From an uncultured Bulleidia sp. (lineage in GTDB: Bacteria > Bacillota_I > Bacilli_A > Erysipelotrichales > Erysipelotrichaceae), in contig CAMUDN010000010.1 of NCBI GenBank assembly GCA_947087645.1, positions 1 through 53,999 of the forward strand: DNA of 53,999 nucleotides, in the 5' to 3' direction. Both the position numbers and the translations under genes were made by a program. Positions 44,037 to 52,330 of the stretch are shown here, one piece after another; the stretch's first letter is position 1, and each line of letters begins with the position of its first letter. The notes below the pieces were generated by a model. It did no database searches, had not been told where the DNA came from, and saw only the letters and a list, made by a program, of their open reading frames with translations.

Positions 44037-44103
44037 TGCATAGTTGAAGGATATATGTATCCTTTAAAAAAGCCATTGAATGTTGGTAGCATCCAATGGC
44101 TTT
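44037..44103 (-). terminator. Terminator region of toxin cassette B
   Basis: On the minus strand AAAGCCATTG (complement of 44094-44103) pairs with CAATGGCTTT (complement of 44069-44078) and is followed by T residues. A second small hairpin, AAGGATA and TATCCTT (44047-44064), lies beyond it. The outer 34 bases (44037-44070) recur at 45706-45739. Confidence 0.78.
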
Positions 44104-44106
44104 ATT

Positions 44107-44604
44107 TTATTTCTTATTTGATTTCCATTTGTAATTTGGGTTGTTCTTTATTTTTTTCTGATAATCTTTACGATAATCATTTAAGCAAAGCGGATTAGCA
44201 CATCCTGCCCATTTATCTGGTTCTGATTCCATAAGTTCATCATCTTCCCATCCACAAAAAGGACAAATATCAAATGACCCTGCATATTCAAATTCATATT
44301 TTCCACATACAGGGCACATATGGGGGATCGGTGGATACTTTTCTTCTAAATAATCATATTCTGGATTTTCATCAATTTTAGTTTGGTACCATTTTTTATA
44401 ATCATTTAAGGATAATTCATTAGTTTGATTAGAAACATCTGGATGTTCAAACTGATATAAATCATATTTCCACCCACAACAATAACAGAAATCATCTTGC
44501 TTTCCTTCATAATCAGGATCTTCTTTTTCCAAATCTGAGTCATCGGTAAAATAGTATTTGTGACATACAGGACATTCCATTGGTTTAAAATTTTTAATTG
44601 TCAT
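44107..44604 (-). CDS. Double CPCC cysteine-rich protein, putative immunity, cassette B
   Basis: 165 aa with two related modules, each with paired cysteines: CPVCHKYYF plus CYCCGWKYD in the first, CPVCGKYEF plus CPFCGWEDD in the second, both ending in LNDYRK- or LNDYKK-like segments. Matches the Cys_rich_CPCC family, reported among immunity proteins of polymorphic toxins. Likely binds zinc or iron. One base separates it from the upstream toxin-like gene. Confidence 0.78.
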   Translation of the reverse strand: MTIKNFKPMECPVCHKYYFTDDSDLEKEDPDYEGKQDDFCYCCGWKYDLYQFEHPDVSNQTNELSLNDYKKWYQTKIDENPEYDYLEEKYPPIPHMCPVCGKYEFEYAGSFDICPFCGWEDDELMESEPDKWAGCANPLCLNDYRKDYQKKIKNNPNYKWKSNKK

Positions 44605-44605
44605 C

Positions 44606-44983
44606 TTATTCTTTTCCTTTCTTTTTCTTTTGATCTATATAATATTTATAACCAATAGCTGGCTTATAATATGTAACTATGTATCCATCTCTTGTGACTA
44701 TCACATATTCATTTGTTTTTTTATTGTATTTATGTGTAGACCACATTTTATCAATAAAACTTTCACAGTTTTTTCTATCAATAGTATTTGCAAATTTTAC
44801 GGCATGTGCAGCATAAGAAGAAATTGTGTCAGAATTCATTTGTGCACCATGTCTTTCAAAATGATCCAATAAAGTTTTCTTGTTAAAGTCCTTTGCCCAT
44901 GCGAAACCTGTTCGTTCTGTTTTATGGCCTTGATGTCCTCCTTTTGAATTACCATAGCGATTACTCGGACCTTTAGTTGCCAT
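44606..44983 (-). CDS. Putative small toxin, cassette B
   Basis: 125 aa from the ATG at 44983 (AAAGGAG ahead; the longer frame to 45034 runs inside the upstream gene). Starts GPSNRYGNSKGGHQGHK, then FAWAKDFNKKTLLDHFERHG, SYAAHAVKFANT and GYIVTYYKP, a pattern familiar from C-terminal toxin domains of phage-head and LXG-type proteins. No secretion signal. Overlaps the DUF4417 stop by exactly 11 bases, as in cassette A. Catalytic activity is not proven. Confidence 0.62.
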   Translation of the reverse strand: MATKGPSNRYGNSKGGHQGHKTERTGFAWAKDFNKKTLLDHFERHGAQMNSDTISSYAAHAVKFANTIDRKNCESFIDKMWSTHKYNKKTNEYVIVTRDGYIVTYYKPAIGYKYYIDQKKKKGKE

Positions 44984-45650
44984 AACAATTAACTCCTTTA
45001 ACACGTTTTGCAATCCAAGAATCATAGAACACAAAATCTTGATTTAACTTGATATCATCAAAGATTTTTCCTGTCATTGTTCCATAAACAATGATCTTTT
45101 CTGGTTCTAATTTCATGATAATTTTTTCTAAGAAGCAAACCCATTCATATTTTTCTGGAATTGTTTTTACAAATCCATGTGTTCCAATTGCAACAATTGA
45201 ATGTTTAGGTATTGTTTCTAAAAATTCTGGAATCAATTCATCTATACCACATCGTAAATTTGGAATGACTGGAACTCCATTACTTCCATAAAAATAGGTA
45301 AGAGACAAGTTGTCATTCATTTGTGATTTTTGCTTAATAACTGGCATATCAGAATGGACACTAAAATCAAAGCCTATAATTCCGGCCGTTCTTTTGAAAA
45401 AATCTAAGTACTTTTTAGGATTTCTTCTTACTCTTTCAAATGTTTCGTCTGGTTCAAAAAAACAAATAAAAGTTTTGGATAAATCTCCACGATATGTTAT
45501 TGCCTTATTAAATGGCATAATATCAATAGGTATACTTTTTGAAATCATATCCTCTTTAAGAATAGGATACTCTTCATTTTTAGTAAAGGAAGCACCTTCA
45601 ACTAAATATGCCTGAAATGAATCAGGAACTTCTTTTTTATCAATTTTCAT
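44973..45650 (-). CDS. DUF4417-domain protein, cassette B
   Basis: 225 aa. AAGGAGG precedes the ATG. Only distantly similar to the cassette A protein, but the same landmarks are there: FDFSVHSDM, VPVIPNLRCGIDE, SIVAIGTHGFV and KIIVYGTM. So both belong to the DUF4417 family but to different branches. The 137 bp before the peptidase gene end hold a decayed terminator repeat, suggesting DUF4417-toxin-immunity arrived as one block. Confidence 0.75.
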   Translation of the reverse strand: MKIDKKEVPDSFQAYLVEGASFTKNEEYPILKEDMISKSIPIDIMPFNKAITYRGDLSKTFICFFEPDETFERVRRNPKKYLDFFKRTAGIIGFDFSVHSDMPVIKQKSQMNDNLSLTYFYGSNGVPVIPNLRCGIDELIPEFLETIPKHSIVAIGTHGFVKTIPEKYEWVCFLEKIIMKLEPEKIIVYGTMTGKIFDDIKLNQDFVFYDSWIAKRVKGVNCYGN

Positions 45651-45705
45651 ATGTTATAAAACCTCCTTGCTATAAATTAACAACTTGGATAACATATGAA
45701 ATTCG

Positions 45706-45739
45706 TGCATAGTTGAAGAACATATGTATCCTTTAAAAA
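45706..45739. repeat. 34-bp repeat of the cassette end
   Basis: Same as 44037-44070 with two differences; TGCATAGTTGAAG is shared exactly. In this copy the small hairpin AAGGATA is mutated. It lies between the DUF4417 and peptidase genes, where a cassette end is not expected, and may mark an old module junction. Confidence 0.65.
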
Positions 45740-45787
45740 TAGAATCATTTATACAAAAATAATTATTGGCAGTAATCATTTTTGCTT

Positions 45788-46342
45788 TTAATACAAGCAT
45801 ATCGTATCACTTCCTTTCCTAACTTTTTTATCAAAATAATCCGCAAAAGAGTCAGAAATATGATACTTTTTTATAATTTCTTTTTTAGACATATTCTTAC
45901 ACTCATCATAAGGAATCATCACTTCACCATTTAATGCTTTTGCTTGCCATTCCACACTACTGTAAGCAGGCAATTCATTATTTTCAAAAGAGCATTTATA
46001 TATGGGAGTATATCTAATAAAAAATAAGAAAACATGACAAATTTCATGATTAATGAATCCTAAAAATGCTCCTACACCATTTTCATACGCTCCTACATAT
46101 ACAGATTCCTCAATTTTAATAGTAAAACCTCCCAACTCATTTGGCGTACACTGTGCCATTACATTCGGCTCAAGTTCACCATCTTCAACTATTTCATAGC
46201 GAGATCCTTTAAAAACATCTGGAATTTTTTCTAAGGCTTCCAACACAGGAAACGGTCCAGTGTGAGGAACACCAAACAGCTTTCTATAATAAGGTACAAA
46301 GCTTCTAATCTCTCTAGTTAACGGTTTAGTTTCGTAGGCCAT
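45788..46342 (-). CDS. ImmA/IrrE-like metallopeptidase, cassette B
   Basis: 184 aa from the ATG at 46342 (GGAGGTGAATAAA ahead). HEICH zinc motif in GFINHEICHVFLF and the VEWQAKALNGEVMIPYDE helix. Close to the cassette A copy, including the TGPFPVLEALEK segment. One base after the XRE gene stop. Same presumed role: removing the XRE repressor on a signal. Confidence 0.8.
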   Translation of the reverse strand: MAYETKPLTREIRSFVPYYRKLFGVPHTGPFPVLEALEKIPDVFKGSRYEIVEDGELEPNVMAQCTPNELGGFTIKIEESVYVGAYENGVGAFLGFINHEICHVFLFFIRYTPIYKCSFENNELPAYSSVEWQAKALNGEVMIPYDECKNMSKKEIIKKYHISDSFADYFDKKVRKGSDTICLY

Positions 46343-46343
46343 T

Positions 46344-46715
46344 TTATTCACCTCCTGGTTTTCTGCTTTTTAATAAATCCAAAATCTTAATCGCAGTTTC
46401 ATCATCCATTCCATCAAATGATCTTGCAAATTGAAGAGCAACTTTCCTTTGATTAACCCCTGAATCATTCATAATAATTTTGTACTGTGTTTTCGATTCT
46501 TCAATCGCTTCTTCCAATTTCAATCGTTCATCCTCATTTAAGCTATAGTGATCAATAATTTTATCTATCCATTCACTTGGCACATTCTTTTTTCCATTTT
46601 CGACAGCAGATAAAAACGGCACCTTAACTCCTAACATTTTCGCGACATCTCCCATTACCTCATGATTTTTTACTCGTAATATACGCATAAATTCACCAAA
46701 ACTTGTATAGCTCAT
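46344..46715 (-). CDS. XRE-family regulator, cassette B
   Basis: 123 aa from the ATG at 46715 (AAAGGAGGAAC ahead). Helix-turn-helix as in cassette A, with FLSAVENGKKNVPSEW and the shared MNDSG(V)NQRK region. First gene of the second cassette. The near-identical DNA-recognition helices suggest that the two regulators can bind each other's operators. Confidence 0.85.
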   Translation of the reverse strand: MSYTSFGEFMRILRVKNHEVMGDVAKMLGVKVPFLSAVENGKKNVPSEWIDKIIDHYSLNEDERLKLEEAIEESKTQYKIIMNDSGVNQRKVALQFARSFDGMDDETAIKILDLLKSRKPGGE

Positions 46716-46740
46716 GTCAGTTCCTCCTTTTAGCAAAAAA

Positions 46741-46799
46741 ATAATACCAGACTCTAAATCATTTTTCAAGTAAATTTATTAATCTTTTATTGGTTAATC
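46741..46799 (-). promoter_or_regulatory. Cassette B promoter and operator
   Basis: Minus-strand -35 TTGAAA (46764-46769) and -10 TATTAT (46741-46746), 17 bp apart. TTAATC at 46779 and 46794, again 15 bp apart, just upstream of a shared AAGTAAAT stretch. Aligns with cassette A. Confidence 0.7.
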
Positions 46800-46910
46800 T
46801 TTTGACCTAAAAATTTGCTTAATTAAAAATTTTTAAATTAAATCAATAGAATAGATATATGATAAAAACAAATGGAATTATCCATAAATAATACGTTTTT
46901 CACGCTCGTG

Positions 46911-46934
46911 GTAGCAAAATGGTAGCAAATTGAC
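46911..46934 (+). repeat. GGTAGCAAA tandem repeat, possible integrase tail or att region
   Basis: GGTAGCAAA occurs twice, 11 bp apart, ending in a TGA. Sequence of this kind is common at phage or ICE integrase ends. It lies 55 bp from a minus-strand ATCGAATGGGAATAA, which resembles the guaA 3' end used as an attachment site by many elements. No integrase remains. Weak evidence. Confidence 0.35.
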
Positions 46935-46944
46935 AACCAGACAT

Positions 46945-46971
46945 TAAAAAAAGCCCTTGAATAAAGGACTT
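46945..46971 (-). terminator. Terminator of the defence operon
   Basis: On the minus strand AAGTCCTT pairs with AAGGGCTT (one G-U pair) followed by seven T residues; next to the last small ORF of the operon. Confidence 0.8.
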
Positions 46972-46986
46972 TTTCAACTTTTGATA

Positions 46987-47109
46987 TTATTCCCATTCGA
47001 TATGTCCATTGATATCGCTTTGTATAAATGGCATAAAATCAAGGTTTTTTATATCGGTTTTAGCTCTATTATCCATTTTATTTCTGTTTATTAAATTTTT
47101 TGCAAGCAT
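46987..47109 (-). CDS. Small ORF, 40 aa, at the defence operon end
   Basis: ATG at 47109 with a weak GAGTGAT; ends SDINGHIEWE. The IEWE end recalls the C-terminus of GMP synthase, a common integration site, but the preceding residues do not match. It could be a real small last gene of the operon or a junction artefact. Confidence 0.35.
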   Translation of the reverse strand: MLAKNLINRNKMDNRAKTDIKNLDFMPFIQSDINGHIEWE

Positions 47110-47127
47110 GGATATCACTCTAAAACA

Positions 47128-48114
47128 TCAGCATTGAGAACACCAAGCTTTCATATCATTTGTCTTTACACCTGCAAATATAGAGTGCAACTCTGATGAA
47201 AATGATTCTTTTAACACTCCAATTTTATCATTTATCTCCTTCTCAATTTGATTTTCAGCCATATCTTTTATATAAAACATATATACATATCCATAATCTA
47301 CTAATCTCGAATCCTTAGCAAGATGAATAGCATATTTATTGAGTTGATTTATACCATCTTCAATTCTTGTAAATATATTATAGAAAGTCTTACCTTCATA
47401 ATATTTTTTTTCAAACGAAAATTTTACTTCAATTATTGCACGTTGATTCCCATCATTTAAATAAATATCTACGGATTCTTCATCATTTAAATAATCAGTA
47501 CAAAATTCTACAGAAACTTCTCCTCGCATATTATTTTGTAGGTATTTCATTAATATATTTCTAAGTTTCTGCTCTCTAACTTCTTTTTTTATAACTTTAT
47601 CGTGAGAAAAACACTCATCATAATACTCTTTTTTATGTCTACAATTAATTTTAAAATGTTCAAATACTTCGTTAAGTTCAGAAACAGGATGCAATATTTT
47701 TAGCCTTTCCTGCATTTTCTTGTTTTTTTCCAAGCAGGAATCTACTTCCTCATTTATTTTACCATCAGAATATAAAAACTCTATTCCATCATTAACGATA
47801 AAAGAATGGCCTTTGTATGTTTTTAATTTTTCTTCAACAATGTTTATAATTGTCGACTGATTTATCTCTTTAGGATTACCCAATTTTTCTTCAGTACAAG
47901 TTCCATCACTATTAATAATAATCCATAAAAAATTTGATACCTTTGCTCTTTCTATTAAAACTTTGATACTTAGATAATATTTTTGAAAATATAACAAATC
48001 ATCCATGCTAATAATAACAGCTTTTCCCATACTGGCAATTTGTGATAATATTTTACTTTCACTGAGAAAAGGGCTGCTTTCACTAGCCTGTTGTATGAAG
48101 CCTCTATCTCTCAT
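47128..48114 (-). CDS. PD-(D/E)xK nuclease, effector of ABC-type defence set
   Basis: 328 aa from the ATG at 48114 (AAGGGG ahead). The C-terminal half shows the nuclease core: GEVSVEF (Glu199), VDIYLN (Asp216) and AIIEVKF (Glu229, Lys231), the D-ExK signature. The N-terminal half (1-150) is an alpha/beta domain with no motif I recognise. Overlaps the preceding small gene by 11 bases. Position as last large gene, after an SMC-like ATPase and a small protein, suggests a DNA-degrading effector. Confidence 0.75.
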   Translation of the reverse strand: MRDRGFIQQASESSPFLSESKILSQIASMGKAVIISMDDLLYFQKYYLSIKVLIERAKVSNFLWIIINSDGTCTEEKLGNPKEINQSTIINIVEEKLKTYKGHSFIVNDGIEFLYSDGKINEEVDSCLEKNKKMQERLKILHPVSELNEVFEHFKINCRHKKEYYDECFSHDKVIKKEVREQKLRNILMKYLQNNMRGEVSVEFCTDYLNDEESVDIYLNDGNQRAIIEVKFSFEKKYYEGKTFYNIFTRIEDGINQLNKYAIHLAKDSRLVDYGYVYMFYIKDMAENQIEKEINDKIGVLKESFSSELHSIFAGVKTNDMKAWCSQC

Positions 48115-48712
48115 CACTTTTCCCCTTTAAATACTTTTCAAACACATAATCTAACCAACTTGTAAAAACGTCATACTTATCTAACTTATTATTAAAGTTA
48201 TTTATTGCACTATTTTCAAATTCTAAAAGCAATTCCTTTAATTTATTATTTGAGAGATTTATTGATTTTTTTCCTCTACTAATTGCATCTTCAACATTTG
48301 GTTCACTAAAAAACACAGCTAATATTACATCTTCACTGTACGAAGATATTATTTCAGCGAAGTACAATATTCTATTAAGGTCCTCCTTCATCTTAGAACT
48401 TGATTTATACATAGAATCTACATAATTGATTAGCTCTTTTTTGACATATATTTCAAAAGATGCTTTTATATCAATATAATCCCGAGTATTAATCTCATTT
48501 AATGCCTCTGTCAATTCCAAAACATTATTGATTCCCAAATCCTTATCAACAATAAAATTTTCATTAATTTTTTCATAATTTCCAAGATAATCACATACAA
48601 CGTCATATATGTATACATATCTAAATAATGTATGTTTATTTACCTTTTTATTCTTTAATGCATATAAAAACAAACATATATAGTATTCTAATTTTTTTAT
48701 TTGGTTATCCAT
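48104..48712 (-). CDS. Small helical protein, ABC-three-component middle-component-like
   Basis: 202 aa, nearly all helix, no motif of an enzyme. The start (KKLEYYICLFLYALKNKKVN, then LFRYVYIYDVV) resembles the winged-helix-like middle components of ABC-three-component systems or LmuC of Lamassu; this is by look and position only. One base after the ATPase stop and overlapping the nuclease start, so the three are made together. Confidence 0.55.
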   Translation of the reverse strand: MDNQIKKLEYYICLFLYALKNKKVNKHTLFRYVYIYDVVCDYLGNYEKINENFIVDKDLGINNVLELTEALNEINTRDYIDIKASFEIYVKKELINYVDSMYKSSSKMKEDLNRILYFAEIISSYSEDVILAVFFSEPNVEDAISRGKKSINLSNNKLKELLLEFENSAINNFNNKLDKYDVFTSWLDYVFEKYLKGKSDER

Positions 48713-48713
48713 A

Positions 48714-50603
48714 TTATTCCTCCAAAAAGCTATAAAACTCCAACTGTTTTATTTCATCAAATTGTTTCTGTGCAAGAGTAGATTTTTCGAGTAAGTTAAT
48801 TAGCGTATACTCTTTTTTATATTTCTCTACAAGTAAATTTATTAATCTGCTATTTCTTGCATTAGCGGACATAAATAATGTATTTCCTGAATCGATAAAG
48901 TAGCTAAATGTTTTAACAGCATTGGTCTCAAAGAAATAATCCAATGTGCTATCTGGTGTTTCACTAATAAAATAGGAATCCTTATGGAAAAATTCTAATG
49001 TAGCAAGTCTATATGCCATATCCACAAATATTCTTTGTGATTCTGATAGTGTCATTTCCGATTCTCTCTCTGTTTCATTTAAGAAGAATTTAAAAAAAGC
49101 TTCATCTGATTTCCCAACTAATTCAAGCCTTACATTGCTATCATTACCTAAAAATGAATATGCATATTTCTTAAATACCGTACTGTAGTCTTGAAATCTA
49201 TCTAAAACATAAGCATCAATTTCTAATGCCAGCTTTGTTTCTCTTTGTTTAGTTTGCTCTAACAATTCATGATACTCTTGTTTTTTTAATTCAAGTTGTT
49301 GATATTTCGCAAAATTATCATTACTTGTTAAATCTAACGTTTTCTTGATTTTTTGTTGTTTTTCAATTAATTTAAACAATTCTTTATTTTCTTCGCTCAA
49401 TAGTTTTTTTATTTTTAAAATTTCTTTATTTATCAAAGAATAATTATTTTGGAGACGTCTCTTTTCATTGTCCAAATTTTTTCTTTCAATTTCTAATCTA
49501 TTTAAATCTATATTTTTTCTTATATTTATTGATTTATTGCAATAAAAGCACTTGTCTACCTCCAATATCTTATTCACATGATTTTCTCCACAAAACGGAC
49601 AAACACCGGCTAATATCGATGGCACATATTTATTATATATTTTCTGATATTTATCCGGGAACACATTGTTATACCATTGTTGTTCAATCTCCAGTAATTG
49701 TTTCCCAACACTTTCAAAATCAATCCTGTTTTGTTTGCTTTCTCTCTCTTTTTTACTAAGTTCTTGCTCATGTTTACTAATTATTTTCTTTTTTTCAAAA
49801 ATATTATTATCAATACTTTGTAAATCTTCCAAAGAATAATGAGATTTTATTGTGTTTTTTTCACTCAAGTCTTCTCCTAAAAATTCTTTAATCATAGACA
49901 TTTTATAAGAGGTTAACCGCTCTTGGCTATCATATTTTTTTATTAATTTCTGTACTTCATCATACTCAAAGTATTTCTCTGTTGGCATAAACTTACTTAA
50001 AATTAACTTTGTCATATCCTGATTCCAAAATGATAAATCTCTAGACTCTGTAAAAAACATAATTTCAGTAAGCATTAACATAAATGCATTAATATCAGGA
50101 AAATTTGATGATTTTTCAAGATGTTTATGATATTTATCAATCAAATACCTATCTATATTTTGATCATCTTGCCCAAAATATTTTTTTTCATACGTATCAT
50201 AGTTTACATCTTCACCAGAAATCTCTTCATTGTTAATAAACACTTTTTTTAGCCTATGCTCATATAAGCTATGAATAACTTCATACTTATCATTTCCTAA
50301 ACAAAATATAACTCGCACTTCCGCTTTATCTGACTGTTCACGCATTCTATTTCTAAAATAGTATTTTTCAAAAGTTGGTCTCTTTAATTTTTGCTGTTCT
50401 TTCCAATTTCTTGATTGTACCTTCCCAATATATGGTCCAATTACGGAATATTGCATGATATTTAAAAAAGTTGTTTTTCCTAACCCATTTGTTCCAAACA
50501 CAATATTAATTTTTTCTGAAAATTCTACATCAAAAGGACATATATATAAGTCATAATTAGAAATATGCAATTCTTTTATTTGGGGCAAACAATAATTTTT
50601 CAT
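48714..50603 (-). CDS. SMC/Rad50-like ABC ATPase with zinc hook
   Basis: 629 aa. Walker A FGTNGLGKTT (37-45), two coiled-coil stretches around 265-310 and 365-460 joined by a zinc hook with Cys335, Cys338, Cys352 and Cys355 (CPFC and CFYC), the ABC signature TLSESQRIFVDMAYR and a Walker B-like ISETPDSTLD. Length and layout fit LmuB-type ATPases of Lamassu and related ABC-three-component defence systems; such proteins sense unusual DNA ends or structures. Eight bases behind the methyltransferase gene. Confidence 0.82.
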   Translation of the reverse strand: MKNYCLPQIKELHISNYDLYICPFDVEFSEKINIVFGTNGLGKTTFLNIMQYSVIGPYIGKVQSRNWKEQQKLKRPTFEKYYFRNRMREQSDKAEVRVIFCLGNDKYEVIHSLYEHRLKKVFINNEEISGEDVNYDTYEKKYFGQDDQNIDRYLIDKYHKHLEKSSNFPDINAFMLMLTEIMFFTESRDLSFWNQDMTKLILSKFMPTEKYFEYDEVQKLIKKYDSQERLTSYKMSMIKEFLGEDLSEKNTIKSHYSLEDLQSIDNNIFEKKKIISKHEQELSKKERESKQNRIDFESVGKQLLEIEQQWYNNVFPDKYQKIYNKYVPSILAGVCPFCGENHVNKILEVDKCFYCNKSINIRKNIDLNRLEIERKNLDNEKRRLQNNYSLINKEILKIKKLLSEENKELFKLIEKQQKIKKTLDLTSNDNFAKYQQLELKKQEYHELLEQTKQRETKLALEIDAYVLDRFQDYSTVFKKYAYSFLGNDSNVRLELVGKSDEAFFKFFLNETERESEMTLSESQRIFVDMAYRLATLEFFHKDSYFISETPDSTLDYFFETNAVKTFSYFIDSGNTLFMSANARNSRLINLLVEKYKKEYTLINLLEKSTLAQKQFDEIKQLEFYSFLEE

Positions 50604-50611
50604 TTAATCAC

Positions 50612-51880
50612 CTACTTTTCCATTACAATAACACCTTCTAGCAAATTTTCTATTTGCTCCTTTTGCTGAGGACTTGGTTTTAGTTTTCTGGCTTTTCTAA
50701 TTTCAATGACTTTAAATCCCTCACTTTCAGCTATTTCAGCACAAATTTCCAGAGTATTTATCATAACATTAAAATATGCAGAATTTGAAACATTGAAATA
50801 TATTCGTCCTCCAAGTTTCACCTTTTTATAGATAACATGGAATATTTTTTGCATATCAACAAAATACAATCTTACCATATCTAATATCGAAGAATTCCAC
50901 ATCTCTTGATCTCCTGAACAGTCTTTTAGCAACTTGAGCGTACTCTCTAAAGTTTTATTATTTATACTTTCATTGTCTTGCCACTTTATCTGAACATGAG
51001 ATCTAAGAGTTTTCTCTCTGAGATTTCTGACTTCTTCATAAGTATTTGTTAATCCCAGTGTTTTTAATTCCAACATGTAAGTATCTGTATAATCACGAGA
51101 ATTTAAGTAAGGTGGAGAAGTTATTACTAGATCTATACTGTTATTTTCAACTTCCTTCTCAATTCCTACACGAGAATCTTCATTAAATAAAATATTCTGA
51201 TTATTTTGTGCAGTCTTCTTGACTGATTGAATATCTTTTTTTATCTCTTTATTTATTTTATCGTCGAATTTTTTAAAAACATCAGCTTCTGAAAGGGTTA
51301 TTTCCTCCCAATTTTTCTTATATGATAAACATTTTCCATTTCTATATAAATTACTTACATCCAAAAGAATAGACGACAAAACCACAAAAAATAAATTTTT
51401 ATATTTTTCCTCTTTTATTAAATCTATAGCCATTTTTAATTTTTGAACAGCCAGCCCAACAATTTTATCATAATTCCACTTTCTCTTATTATTCCCTTCA
51501 TATAGAGTAGAAAAAACGGTTTTAAGATCTGCATTAATAACAGCACGTTTAGTTTGTACAAAATCATGCCATAGTTCTACTTTATTTAAATCATAATCAT
51601 TTTCCAATTTAACTTTTGCGATAATATACATCAATGGATTTATTTCAAATGAATAGCAAGGAATATTATTATGTTGCAACTCCAGAGAGGTCGTTCCACT
51701 TCCTGAAAAAGGCTCTAAACACACTAAATCTTTTTTATTAACTTCATCTATAATAGATTTAATAAATTCTTTTGAATAGCCTTCTACAAATGGATACCAT
51801 CTATGAATAGGCTCTTTTTTGTTTTTGTTAAATTGCATAATTCTACCGTATTCTTGATAGTAATCCACATATTTGAACAT
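50612..51880 (-). CDS. DNA amino-methyltransferase (N4-cytosine or N6-adenine)
   Basis: 422 aa. SAM-binding motif I EPFSGSGTTSLE (56-67) near the N-terminus and catalytic motif IV TSPPYLNSRDYT (about 254-265) after a long helical insert, an order and spacing like other SPPY-type exocyclic-amino methyltransferases. Recognition site unknown. GGAGGTGGAAT before the ATG. It is not the partner of the HpaII-type enzyme, which has its own C5 enzyme, but leads directly into the ATPase and nuclease genes. Confidence 0.85.
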   Translation of the reverse strand: MFKYVDYYQEYGRIMQFNKNKKEPIHRWYPFVEGYSKEFIKSIIDEVNKKDLVCLEPFSGSGTTSLELQHNNIPCYSFEINPLMYIIAKVKLENDYDLNKVELWHDFVQTKRAVINADLKTVFSTLYEGNNKRKWNYDKIVGLAVQKLKMAIDLIKEEKYKNLFFVVLSSILLDVSNLYRNGKCLSYKKNWEEITLSEADVFKKFDDKINKEIKKDIQSVKKTAQNNQNILFNEDSRVGIEKEVENNSIDLVITSPPYLNSRDYTDTYMLELKTLGLTNTYEEVRNLREKTLRSHVQIKWQDNESINNKTLESTLKLLKDCSGDQEMWNSSILDMVRLYFVDMQKIFHVIYKKVKLGGRIYFNVSNSAYFNVMINTLEICAEIAESEGFKVIEIRKARKLKPSPQQKEQIENLLEGVIVMEK

Positions 51881-51901
51881 TATTCCACCTCCCTATTATG
51901 A

Positions 51902-52330
51902 TTATATATAATTTTTTGGTATATTGAATTCACTTTTTTTTGATAAAACAGACTCATCTTGCGTCATCCGTTTAATTTCACATCCCCAAACCACTATCAC
52001 TTTAATTCCCATACTTTCAAGCTGAGCATAATTTTTCTTGTCCCTTTCAACATTTCCCTCGAGTTTATTTTTCCAAAATTCATAATTACTCTTAGGGATA
52101 GATGAATATTTGCAGTTTTCGTGCATATGCCAGAAACATCCATTTACAAAAATAGCCGTCTTATATTTAGGCAAATATATATCAGGGCTTCCTGGTAAAT
52201 TCTTATAATTCACCCTATATCTGAACCCCCTATGCCATAAAAGTTTTCTCAAAAAAATTTCAGGCTTTGTGTTTTTGCTTTTAACTCTTGCCATGTTTTC
52301 ACTTCTGGTCATAGGCTTATTTTTCTTCAT
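51902..52330 (-). CDS. vsr: Very short patch repair endonuclease
   Basis: 142 aa. Vsr motifs: MARVKSKNTKPEIFLRKLL, LPGSPDIYLPKYKTAIFVNG and CFWHMHENCKY, with the zinc and catalytic Asp/His residues in place. Nicks T:G mismatches made when 5-methylcytosine deaminates, so it fits beside a C5 methyltransferase. Its ATG shares a base with the HpaII-type gene stop (TAATG). Confidence 0.92.
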   Translation of the reverse strand: MKKNKPMTRSENMARVKSKNTKPEIFLRKLLWHRGFRYRVNYKNLPGSPDIYLPKYKTAIFVNGCFWHMHENCKYSSIPKSNYEFWKNKLEGNVERDKKNYAQLESMGIKVIVVWGCEIKRMTQDESVLSKKSEFNIPKNYI

